A DNA stretch of 64,000 nucleotides from Aristolochia californica (lineage: Eukaryota; Streptophyta; Magnoliopsida; Piperales; Aristolochiaceae): positions 14,231,981 through 14,295,980 of the forward strand of contig JARWKL010000008.1 of assembly GCA_029961685.1 (NCBI GenBank), read 5' to 3'. Of the stretch, positions 39,479 to 51,052 are shown piece after piece (the stretch's first letter is position 1; every line of letters starts with the position of its first letter). The translations under genes and the position numbers were made by a program. The notes under the pieces were generated by a model. That model saw nothing but the letters and a program-made list of their open reading frames with translations, made no database searches and was not told where the DNA came from.

Positions 39479-39973
39479 CATGTTAGGATCAATTAGAAAT
39501 CTTTTCCTTATAAAATTCCATCAAGCTTCCTGGGTACTAGTGGAATTTCCCCAACAAAACTTTGGTGTTCATTTTTAGTGCCTGAAAATAATTTTCTTCA
39601 CTCACATTTATTAGAGTTTTCAAATTCTTTTGCATACATAGAATGGAAAATTTTCATTTTGTAGCGATCTATATTTTCCTTATCATTTTGTTTACGAGAA
39701 AACGGGGGGAGAGAAAAACTCTAGTTTGAAAAAAAAATTGAACATCCAAAATGGAATGCACAAATGCTGAGCGAGATAATTCAAAAAAGTATATGTAATT
39801 CTTAGGTATGCTTTTTGTAAAATAGGCAAAAAGTGGGTTGTTTGGCTCTGGTAAATATCCCACCGCACGTTAACTTGGGAATTTAAATTTTTTCTAGTCC
39901 TTGAAATTTATGGATCATTAGGTCATTTGGATCTTCAACATGTTTCTTGCATGCATATCCACCATATTTAAAA
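39479..39973 (+). repeat. Monomer with two small deletions (495 bp)
   Basis: Near 39530 part of the TATCTGGGGTTGTAC stretch is lost (the copy reads AGCTTCCTGGGTAC). Near 39555 CCCCAAC is followed directly by AAAACTTTGG, so GTGGATAAC is lost. Confidence 0.8.
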
Positions 39974-40448
39974 CATGTTAGGATCATTTAGAAATTGCTT
40001 TCTTATAAAATTCCACCAAGCTATCTGGGGTTGTACTAGTGGAAATTCCCAACATGGATAACAAAACTTTGGTGTTCATTTTTAGTGCGTTAAAATAATT
40101 TTCTTCACTCAAATTTATTATAGTTTTAAAATTCATTTGCAAACATAAACTCTAAAATTTTCATTTTGTTGTGATCTATATTTGCCTTATTTGTTTGTTT
40201 ACGAGAAAACTGGGAGAGTGAAAAACTCCAATTTGAAAAAAAAAAATGAACATCCAAAATGGAAATGCCCAAATACTGAAAGAGATAATTCCAAAAAGCA
40301 TATGTGAATTTTTAGGTCCGCTTTTTGAAAAATAGGCAAAAAGTGGGTTGTTTGGCTTTGGTAAATATCCCACCGCATGTTAACTTGAGAATTTTAATTT
40401 TTTCTACTCCTTGAAATTTTTAGATCATTTGGTCATTTGCATCTTCAA
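39974..40448 (+). repeat. Monomer with 35 bp deletion at its end (475 bp)
   Basis: At 40447-40454 a single AACATGTT replaces the usual two copies of that 8 bp palindrome, which normally lie 35 bp apart. The interval with GGCATGCATATCCACC and ACATTTAAA is gone. This is a clean deletion between direct repeats. Confidence 0.9.
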
Positions 40449-42488
40449 CATGTTAGGATCAATTAGGAATCTCTGTCTTCTAAAATTCCAACCAAGCTAT
40501 CTGGGGTAGTACTAGAGGAATTTCCCCAACGTGGATAACAGAACTTTGGTGTTCATTTTTAGTGCGTGAAAATAACATTCTTCACTCACATTTATTATAG
40601 TTTTCAATTTCTTTTGCATACATAAACTCTAAAATTTTCATTTTGTTCTGATCTATCTTCGCCTTATCTTTTTGTTTACAAGAAAACTGGGAGAGTGAAA
40701 AACTCAAGTATGAAAAAAAAAATTGAACATCCAAAGTGGAAATGCACAAATTCTAAGAGAGATAATTCCAAAAAGTATATGTGATTTTTTAGGTCCGCCT
40801 TTTGTAAAATAAGCAAAAAGTGGGTTTTTTTAGCTCTAGTAAATATCCCACTGCGCATTAACTTGAGAATTTTAATTTTTTCTACTCCTTGAAATTTTTG
40901 GAGCATTAGGTCATTTTAAAATTCAACATGTTTCTGGCATGCATATCCACCACATTTTAAAAATGTTCAGATCAATTAGAAATATCTTTCTTATAAAATT
41001 CCAGTAAGCTATCTGGGGTTGTACTAGTGGAATTTCCCCAACATGGATAACAAAACTTTGGTGTTAATTTTTAGGGCATGCAAATAATTTTCTTCACTCA
41101 CATTTATTATAGTTTGCAAATTCTTTTGCATACATAAACTCTAAAATTTTCATTTTGTTGTGATCTATATTTGGCTTATATTTTTGTTTACGAGAAAACT
41201 AGGAGAGTGAAAAACTCAAGTTTGAAAAAAAAAATTGAACATCCAAAATGGAAATGCACAAATGCGGAGAGAGATAATTCCAAACAGTATCTGTCGATTT
41301 TTTTGTGCTCTTTTTCTAAAATAGGCAAAAAGTGGGTAGTTTGGCTTTGGAAATATCCCACAGCACGTTAACTTCAACATTTAATTTTTTCTACTCCATG
41401 AAATTTTTGGATCATTAGGACATTTGCATCTTCAACATGTTTCTGGCATGCTTATCAACTACATTTAAAACATGTTGGGATCAATTAGAAAGCTTTTTCT
41501 TATAAAATTCCACCAAGCTATATGGGGATGTACTAGTGGAATTTCCCCAACGTGGATAAAAAACATTGGTGTTCATTTTTAGTGCGTGAAATTAATTTTC
41601 TTCACTCAAATTTATTATAGTTTTATTATTATTTTGCATACATAAACTCTAAAATTTTCATTTTGTTGTGATCTATATTTGCCTTATCTTTTTTTTTTAC
41701 GACAAACTGGGAGAGTGAAAAACTCAAGTTTGAAAAAAAAAGTTGAACATCCAAAATGGAAAATGCACAAATGCTGAGAGAGATAATTCCAAAAGTACAG
41801 TGATTTTTTAGGTCCACCTTTTGCAAAGTAGGCAAAAAGTCGGTTGTTTGGCTCTGGTAAATATCCCACTGCACGTTAACTTGGGAATTTAAATGTTTAC
41901 TAGTCTTGAAATTGATGGATCATTAGGTCATTTGCATCTTCAACATGTTTTTGGCATGCATATCCACCACATTTAAAACATGTTAGGATCATTTAGAAAT
42001 CTCTTTCTTATAAAATTCCACCAAGTTATCTGGGGTTGTACTAATGGAATTTCCCCAACGTGGATAACAAAACTTTGGTGTTCATTTTTAGTGCGTGAAA
42101 ATAATTTTCTTCACTCATATTTATTATAGTTCTCAAATTCTTTTGCATACATAAACTCTAAAATTTTCATTTTCTTGTGATCTATATTTGCCTTATCTTT
42201 TTGTTTACGAGAAAACTTGGAGAGTGAAAGACTCAAGTTTGAAAAAAAAAATTGAACATCCAAAATGAAAATGCACAATTGCTGAGAGAGATAATTCCAA
42301 AAAGTATGTGTGAATTTTTAGGTCTGTTTTTTTTTTAAAATAGGCAAAAAGTGGGTTGTGTGGCTCTGGTAAATATTCAACCGCACGTTAAGTTGTGAAT
42401 TTTAATTTTTTCTACTCGAAATTTTTGGATCATTTGGACATTTGCATCTTCAACATGTTTCTGGCATGCATATCCACCACATTTAAAA
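40449..42488 (+). repeat. Partner block of 10053-12607
   Basis: Monomers start at 40449, 40961, 41471 and 41979 and pair in order with 10053, 10568, 11076 and 11586, at offsets near 30.39 kb. Shared rare readings include CTCAAGTATG, AAATAAGC, ACATTTTAAA, TTTTTAGGGC, CTTCAACATTTAATTTTTTC, CATTAGGACATTTGC and TTACTAGTCTTGAAATT. The two blocks still differ by many substitutions, so the copying is not recent. Confidence 0.8.
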
Positions 42489-42865
42489 CATGTTAGGATC
42501 TATTAGAAATCTCTTTCTTATAAAATTCCACCAAGCTATCTGGGGTTGTACTAGAGGAATTTCCCCAACGTGGATAACAAAACTTTGATTTTAATGTTTA
42601 GAGTGTGAAAATAATTTTCTTCACTCACATTTACTATAGTTTTCAAAATATTTTGCATACATAAACTCTAAAATTTTCATTTTTTTGTGATCTATATTTG
42701 TTTTATCTTTATGTTTACGAGAAAACTGGGAGAGGGAAAAACTCAAGTTTGAAAAAAATCGTTCACTTGAGAATTTTAATTTTTTCTACTCCTTGAAATT
42801 TTTGGATCATTAGGTCATTTGCATCTTCAACATGTTTCTGACATGCATATCCATCACATTTAAAA
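42489..42865 (+). repeat. Monomer with 134 bp deletion (377 bp)
   Basis: At about 42758-42761 the A-run passes directly to TCGTTCACTTGAG. The segment from GAACATCCAAAATGG to ATCCCACCG is lost. No long homology is visible at the junction. Confidence 0.88.
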
Positions 42866-44843
42866 CATGTTAGGATCAATTATAAATCTCTTTCTTATAA
42901 AATTCCACCAAGCTATCTGGGGTTGTACTTGTGGAATTTCCCCAACGTGGATAACAAAACTTTGGTATTCATTTGTAGTGCATGAAAATAATTATCTTCA
43001 CTCACATTTATTATAGTTTTCTAATTCTTTTGCATACATAAACTCTAAAATTTTCATTTTGTTGTGATCTATATTTGCCTTATCTTTTTGTTTATTAGAA
43101 AATTGGGAGACTAAAAAACTCAAGTTTGAAAAAAAAAGAACATCCAAAATGGCAATGCACAAATGCTGACAGAGATAATTCCAAAAAGTATCTGTGATTT
43201 TTTAGGTCCGTTTTTTGTAAAATAGGCAAAAAGTGGGTTGTTTGGCTCTAGTAAATATCCTACCGCATGTTAACTTGAGAATTGTAATTTTTTCTACTCC
43301 TTGAAATTTTTGGATCATTACATCATTTGCATCATCAACATGTTTCTTGCATCCATATCCACCACATTTAAAACATGTTAGGATCAATTAGAAATCTCCT
43401 TCTTATAAAATTCCACCAAGCCAACGTGGATAACAAAACTTTGGTGTGCATTTTTAGTGTGTGAAAATAACTTTCTTCACTCATATTTATTATAGTTTTC
43501 AACTTCTTTCACATACATACACTCTAAAATTTTCATTTTATTGTGATCTACATTTGCCTTATCTTTTTGTTTACGTGAAAACAGGGAGAGTGAAAAACTC
43601 AAGTTTGAAAAAAAAAAAATTGAACATAAAAAATGGAATGAATAAATGATGAGACAGATAATTCCAAAAAGTATCTGTAATTTTTTAGGTCTGCTTTTTG
43701 TAAAATAGGCAAAAAGTGTGTTGTTTAGCTCTAGTAAATATCCCACCGCACGCTAACTTGAGAATTTTAATTTTTTCTACTCCTTGAAATTTTTGGATCA
43801 TTAGGTAATTTGCATATTCAACATGTTTCTGGCATGCATATCCACCACATTTAAAACATGTTAGGATAAATTATAAATCTTTTTCTTTTAAAATTCCACC
43901 AAGGTTTCTGGGGTTGTACTAGTGGAATTTCTGAACTTTGGCGTTCATTTTTATTTACTCACATTTATTATAGTTTTCAAATTCTTTTGCATACATAAAA
44001 TCCTAAATTTTCATTTTGTTGTGATCTAAATTTGCCTTATCTTTTTGTTTACGAGAAAATTGGGAGAGTGAAAAACTCCAAGTTTGAAGAAAAAAAATTG
44101 GGCATCCAAAACGGAAATGCACAAATGTTGAGAGAGATAATTCCAAAAAGTATCTGTGACTTTTTAGGTCCGCTTTTTGTAAAATAGGCAAAAAGTGGGT
44201 TGTTTGGCTCTGGTAAATATCCCACCACACGTTAACTTGAGAATTGTAATTTTTTCTACTCATTGAAATTTTTGGAACATTAGGTCATTTGCATCTTCAC
44301 AATGCATCTTGCATGCATATTCACCACATTTAAAAAATTTTAGGATTAATTAGAAATCTCTTTCTTATGAAATTCCACCAAACTATATGCGGTTGTACAA
44401 GTAGAATTTCCCCAACGTAGAAAATAAAACTTTGGTGTTCATTTTTAGTGCGTGAAAATTTTTTTCTTCACTCACCTTTATTATAGTTTTCAAAATATTT
44501 CTCATACATAAACTATAAAATTTTCATTTTGTCGTGATCTATATTTGGCTTATCTTTTTGTTTAAAAAACTGGGAGAATGAAATACTCAAGTCTGAAAAA
44601 AAAAATTGAACATCCAAAATGGAAATGCACATATGCGGAGAGAGATAATTCAAAAAATTATCTGTGATTTTTTATGTCCGTTTTTTGTAAAATAGGTAAA
44701 AAGTGGGTTGTTTGGCTCTAGTAAATATCCCACTACACGTTAACTTGAGAATTTTAATTTTTGCTACTCTTTGAAATTTTTGGATCCTTAGGCCATTTGC
44801 ATCTTCAACATGTTTCTGGCATGCATATCCACCACATTTAAAA
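42866..44843 (+). repeat. Four monomers, two of them shortened
   Basis: Monomers start at 42866, 43374, 43857 and 44336. The 43374 copy (483 bp) lacks about 29 bp: CCACCAAG joins CCAACGTGG at 43420, with CC at both ends. The 43857 copy (479 bp) has two losses, one in the CCCAACGTGGATAAC stretch near 43931 and one removing GTGCGTGAAAATAATTTTC near 43953. The 42866 and 44336 copies are of normal length. Confidence 0.85.
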
Positions 44844-47800
44844 CATGTTAGGATCAATTAGAAATCTCTTTCTTAGAAAATTCCACCAAGTTATCTGGGG
44901 TTGTACCAGTGGAATTTCCCCAACGTGGATAACTATACTTTGGTGTTCATTTTTAGTGTGTGAAAATAATTTTCTTCACTCACATTTATTATAGTTTTCA
45001 AATTCTTTTGCATACATTAAGTCCAAAATTTTCATTTTGTTGTGATCTATATTCGCCTTATCTTTTTGTTTACGAGACAACTGGGAGAGGGAAAAAATCA
45101 AGTTTGAAAAAAAATATTTAACATCCAAAATGGAAATGCACAAATGCTGAGAGAGATAATTCCAAAAAGTCTCAATTATTTTTTGGGTCTGATTTTTGTA
45201 AAATAGGCAAAAAGTTGGTTGTTTGGCTCTGGTAAATATCCCACTGCACGTTAACTTGAGAATTTTAATTTTTTCTACTCCTTGAAATTTTTGGATCATT
45301 AGGTCATTTGCATCTTCAACATGTTTCTGGCATGTATCCACCACATTTAAAACATGTAAGGATCAATTAAAAATCTCTTTCTTATTAAATTCCTCCAAGC
45401 TATCTTGGGTTGTACGAGTGGAATTTCCCCAACGTGGAAAATAAAACTTTGGTGTTCATTTTTAGTGCGTGAAAATAATTTTCTTCACTCACATTTATTA
45501 TAGTTTTCTAAAACTTTTCCATACATAAACAATAAAATTTTCATTTTGTTGTGATCTATATTTGCCTTATCTTTTTCTTTTACGAGAAAACTGGTAGAGT
45601 GAAAAACTCAAGATTGAAAAAAAAATTGACCATCCAAAATGGAAATGCACAAATGCAGAGAAAGATTTTTTGAAAAAAGTATCTGTGATTTTTTACGTCC
45701 GCTTTTTGCAAAATGGGCAAAAAGTACGTTGTTTGGCACAGGTAAATATCCCACCGCACGTTAACTTGAGAATTATAATTTTTTCTACTCCTTGAAATTT
45801 AAGGATCAATAGGTCATTTGCATCTTCAACATGTTTCTGGCATGTATCCACCACATTTAAAACATGTTAGGATCAATTAGAAATCTCTTTCTTATAAAAT
45901 TCCTCCAAGCTATATGGGGTTGTACTAGTGAAATTTTCCAACCTGGATAACAATACTTTGGTGTTCATTTTAAGTGCGTTAAAATAATTTTCTTCACTCA
46001 CATTTATTATAGTGTTCAAATTCTTTTGCATACATAAACTGTAAAATTTTCATTTTGTTGTGATCTATATATGCCTTATTTTTTTGTTTACGACAAAACT
46101 GGGAGAGTGAAAAACTCATGTTTGAAAAAAAAAATTGAACATCCAAAATGGAAATGCGCAAATGCTGAGAGAGATGATTACAAAAAGTATCTGTGATTTT
46201 TTAGGTCCGCATTTTCTAAAATAGGAAAAAAGTTGGTTGTTTGGCTCTGGTAAATATCCCGCCGCACGTTTAGTTGAGAATTTTAATTTTTTCTACTCCT
46301 TGAAATTTTTGGATCATTAGGATCTTCAACATGTTTCTGGCATGCATATCCAGCACATTTAAAACATGTTAGGATCAATTTAAAATTTCTATCTTAAGAA
46401 ATTCCACCAAGCTATCTGGGGTTGTACTAGTGGGATTTCCCCAACGTGGATAACAAAACTTTGGTGTTCATTTTTATAGCGTGAAAATAATTTTCTTCAC
46501 TCACATTTATTATAGTTGTTAAATTCTTTTGCATACATAAACTCTAAAATTTTCATTTTTTTGTGAACTATATTTGCCTTAGTTGTTAATGAGAAAACTA
46601 GGCGAGTGAAAAAGTCAAGTTTGAAAAAAAAAATTGAACATCCAAAATGGAAATGCACAAATGTTGAGAGAGATAATTCCAAAAAGTATCTGTGATTTTT
46701 TAGGTCTGCCTTGTGTTAAATAAGCAAAAAGTGGGTTGTTTAGCTCTGGTAAATATCCCACCGCACGTAAACTTGAGAATTGTAATTTTTTCTACTCCTT
46801 GAAATTTTTGGATCATGAGGTCATTTACATCTTCAACATGTTTCTTGCATGCATATCCACCACATTTAAAACATGTTAGGATCAATTATAAATCTCTTTC
46901 TTATAAAATTCCACCAAGCTATCTGGGGTTGTACAAGTGGAATTTCCCACACGTGAATAATAGAACTTTGGTGATCATTTTTAGTGCGTGAAAATAATTT
47001 TTTTCACACACATTTATTGCAGTTTTCAAAATCTTTTGCATACATAAACTACAAAATTTTCATTTTGTTGTGAACTATATTTGCCTTATCTTTTTGTTTA
47101 CGAGAAAACTGGGAGAGTGAAAAACTCAAGTTGAAAAAAAAATATTGAACATCCAAAATGGAAAATCTCAAATGCTGAGAGAGATAATTCATAAAAGTAT
47201 CAGTGATTTTTTACGTCCACTTTTTGTAAAATAGGCAAAAAGTGGGTTGTTTGGCTCTGGTAAATATCCCACCGCAGGTTAACTTGAGAATTTTAATTTT
47301 TTGTACTCCTTGAAATTTTTGGATCATTAGGTCATTTCCATCTTCAACATATTTCTCGCATGTATCCACCACATTTAAAACATGTTAGGATCAATTAGAA
47401 ATCTCTTTCTTAGAAAATTCCACCAAGCTATTTGGGGTTGTACTTGTGGAATTTCCCCAACGTGAATAACAAAACTTTGGTGATCATTTTTAGTGCGTGA
47501 AAATAATTTTCTTCACTCATATTTATTATAGTTTTTAATTTCTTTTGCATACCTATACTCTAAAATTTTCCTTTTGTTGTGATCTATATTTGCCTTATCA
47601 TTTTGTTTACGAGAAAACTGGGAGAAAAAAAACTCAAGTTTGAAAAAAAAAATTGAACATCCAAAATGGAATTGCACAAATGCTGAGAGAGATAATTCCA
47701 AAAAGAATCTGTGATTTTTTAGGTCTGTTTTCAGTAAAATAGGAAAAAAGTGGGTTGTTTGGCTCTGGTAAATATCCCACCGCACGTTAACTTGAGAATT

Positions 47801-50800
47801 TTAATTTTTTCTACTCCTTGAAATTTTTGGATCATTAGGCCATTTGCATCTCCAACATGTTTCTTGCATGCATATCCACCACATTTAAAACATGTTAGGA
47901 TCAATTAGAAATCTCTTTCATAGAAAATTCCACCAAGCTATCTGGGGTTGTACAAGTGAAATTTCCCCAACGTGGATAACAAAACTTTGGCGTTCATTTT
48001 TAGTGCGTGAAAATAATTTTTTTCACTGACATTTATTATAGTTTTCAAATTCTTTTGCCTGCATAAACTCTAAAATTTTCATTTTGTAGTGATCTATATT
48101 TGCCTTATCTTTTTTTCTTACAAGAAAGCTGGCAGTGTGAAAAACTCAATTTTGAAAAAAAAAGTAGAACAGGCAAGGTGGAAATGCACAAATGCTGGGA
48201 GAGATAATTCCAAAAAGTATCTGTGATTTTTTAGGTTCGTTTTTCTATAAAATAGGTAAAATGTGGGTTGTTGGGCTCAAGTATATATCCCACCGCACGT
48301 TAACTAGAGAATTTAATTTTTTCTACTCCTTAAAATTTATGGATCATTAGGTCATTTGCATCTTCAACATGTTTCTGGCATGCATATCCACCACATTTAA
48401 AACATGTTTGGATCAATTAGAAATCTCTTTCTTATAAAATTCCACCAAGCTATCTGGGGTTGTACTAGTGGAATTTCCTCTACGTGGATAACCAAACTTT
48501 GGTGTTCTTTTTTAGTGCGTGAAAATATTTTCTTCACTCACATTTATTAGAGTTTTCAAATTCTTTTGCATACATAAACTCTAAAATTTTCGTTTTGTTG
48601 TGATCTAAATTTGCCGTATCTTTTTGTTTACGAGAAAACTAGGAGAGTGAAAAACAAAAGTTTGAAAAAAAAAAAATTGAACATCCAAAGTGGAAAAGCA
48701 AAAAATTTGAGGAAATAATTCCTAATAGTATCTGTGATTTTTTAGGTCTGTTGTTTGTAAAATAGGAAAAAAGTGGGTTGTTTGACTCCTATAAATATCC
48801 CATCGGACGTTTACTTGAGAATTTTAATTTTTTCTACTCCTTGAAATTTTTGGATCATTAGGTCATTTGCATGTTCAACATGTTTCTGGCATGCATATCC
48901 ACCACATTTAAAACATGTTAGGATCAATTAGAAATCTCTTTCTTATAAAATTTCACCAGGCTATCTGGGGTTGTACTAGTGGAATTTCCCCAACGTGGAT
49001 AACAAAACTTTGGTGTTGATTTTTAGTGCATAAAAATAATTTTCTTCACTCACATTTATTATAGTTTTCAAATTATTTTGCATACAACAACTCTAAAATT
49101 TTCATTTTTTTTGTGATCTATATTTCCCTTATCTTTTTTTTTACGAGAAAACTGGGAGAGTGAAAAACTCATGTTTGAAAAAAAAATTGAAAATCCAAAA
49201 TGGAAATGCACAAATGCTGGGAGAGATAATTCCAAAAAGTATCTCAGATTTTTTAGGTCCGCTGTTTTTAAAATAGGCAAAAAGTGGGTTGTTTGGCTCT
49301 GGTAAATAAACCACAGCACGTTTACATGAGAATTTTAAGTTTTTGTGATTTTTTAGGTCCATTTTTTTTAAAATAGGAAAAAAGAGGGTTGTTTGGCTTT
49401 GGCAAATATCCCTCCGCACGTTAACTTGAGAATTTTAATTTTTTCTACTCCTTGAAATTTTTGGATCATTTGGTCATTTGCATCTTCAACATGTATCTGG
49501 CATGCATATCCACCACATTTAAAACATGTTAGGATAAATTATAAATCACTTTCTTTTAAAATTCCACCAAGCTCTCTGGGGTTGTACTAAGGGAATTTCC
49601 CCGACGTGGATAAGAAAACATTGGTGTTTATTTTTAGTGCGTGAAAGTAATTTTCTTGACTCACATTTATTAAAGTGTTAAAATTCGTTTGCATACATAA
49701 ACTCTAAAATTTTCATTTTTAGTGATCTATATTTGCCTTATCCTTTTGTTTACGAGAAAACTAGGAGAGTGAAAAACTCAATTTAAAAAAAAAATTGAAC
49801 ATCCACAATGGAAATGCACAAGTGCTGAGAGAGATAATTCCAAAAATAATCTGTGTTTTTTAGGTCCGTTTTCTGTAAAATAGGCAAAAAGTGGGTTGTT
49901 TGGCTCTGGTAAATATCCCACCGCACATTAACTTGAGAATTTTAATTTTTTCTATTCCTTGAAATTTTTTGATCATTAGGACATTTGCATCTTCAACATG
50001 TTTCTCGCATGCATATCCACCACATTTAAAACATGTTAGGAACAATTAGAAATCTCTTTCCTAGAAAATTCCACCAAGCTATCTGGGGTTGTACTAGTGG
50101 AATTTCCCCAATGTGGATAACAAAAATTTGGTGTTCATTTTTAGTGCGTGAAAATAATTTTCTTCACTCACATTTATTATAGTTTTAAAATTATTTTGCA
50201 TACATAAACTCTAAAATTTTCATTTTGTTGTGATCTGTATTGGCCTTATCTTTTTGTTTACGAGAAAGCTGGGAGAGTGAAAAACTCAAGTTTGAAAAAA
50301 AAAGATGAACATCCAAAATGGAAATGCACAAATGCTGGGAGAGATAATTCCAAAAAGTATCTGTGATTTTTTAGGTTCGGGTTTTTGTAAAATAAGCAAA
50401 ATGTGGGTTGTTTGGCTCTTGTAAATATCCCACCGCACGTTAACTTCAAGATTTTAATTTTTCTACTCCTTGAAATTTTTGGATCATTAGGCCATTTGCA
50501 TCTTCAACATGTTTCTGGCATGCATATCCACCACATTTAAAACATTTTAGGATCAATTAGAACTATTTTCTTATGAAATTCCACCAAGCTATCTGGGATT
50601 GTACTAGTTGAATTTCCCCAACGTGGATAACAAAACTTTGGTGTTCATTTTTAGTGGGTGAAAATAATTTTCTTCACTCACATTTATTATAGTTTTCAAT
50701 TTCTTTTGCATACATAAACACTAAAATTTTCATTTTGTTGTGATCTATATTTGCCTTATCTTTTTGTTTACGAGAAAACTTGGAGAGTGAAAAACTCAAG

Positions 50801-51052
50801 TTTGAAAAAAAAAATTGAACATCCAAAATGCAAATGCACAAATTCTAAGAGAGATAATTTTGAAATGTATCTGTGATTTTTTAGGCCCGTTTTCTGTAAA
50901 ATAGGCAAAAAGTGGGATGTTTGGCTCTGGTAAATATCCCACCGCACGGTAACTTGAGAATTTTAATTTTTACTACTCCTTGAAATGTTTGGATCATTAG
51001 GCCATTTGCATCTTCAGCATGTTTCTGGCATGCATATCCACCACATTTAAAA
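44844..51052 (+). repeat. Ordinary satellite monomers with one elongated copy
   Basis: Monomers start at 44844, 45353, 45863, 46365, 46872, 47381, 47891, 48403, 48914, 49525, 50032 and 50543. Just before 45353, 45863 and 47381 a 4 bp loss gives GCATGTATCCACC. The 45863 copy is 502 bp because GTCATTTG is missing near 46320. CTGGGAGAGATAATTCC recurs near 48195, 49218 and 50336. The 48914 copy is elongated and listed separately. Confidence 0.93.
49247..49446 (+). repeat. Diverged 100 bp tandem duplication inside a monomer
   Basis: The monomer 48914-49524 is 611 bp. The segment starting GATTTTTTAGGTCC occurs at 49247 and again at 49347, each followed by the AAAATAGG, GGGTTGTTTGGCT and GAGAATTTTAA landmarks. 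I count roughly a dozen differences between the two, for example AAATAAACCACAGC against AAATATCCCTCCGC. That is as much as between different monomers, which favours unequal exchange between two monomers over recent slippage. Confidence 0.88.

Larger units (their letters stand above)
35421..40448 (+). repeat. Satellite monomers, several shortened
   Basis: Monomers start at 35421, 35935, 36446, 36951, 37462, 37971, 38483, 38970, 39479 and 39974. Neighbours 37971 and 38483 share TTATGAGAAAACTGGGA, CTCATGTTTG and CACAATT-CTCAG, as expected of a one-monomer duplication. From 38483 onward the copies are frequently shortened; those copies are listed separately. No non-satellite sequence is present. 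Confidence 0.92.

Noticed and set aside
44782..44787. A fifth GGATCC site as member of the GGATCC subfamily
   Set aside because: It lies at a different point in the monomer, from a single change in TTTGGATCATTAGG, so it is independent of the 16-20 kb group.
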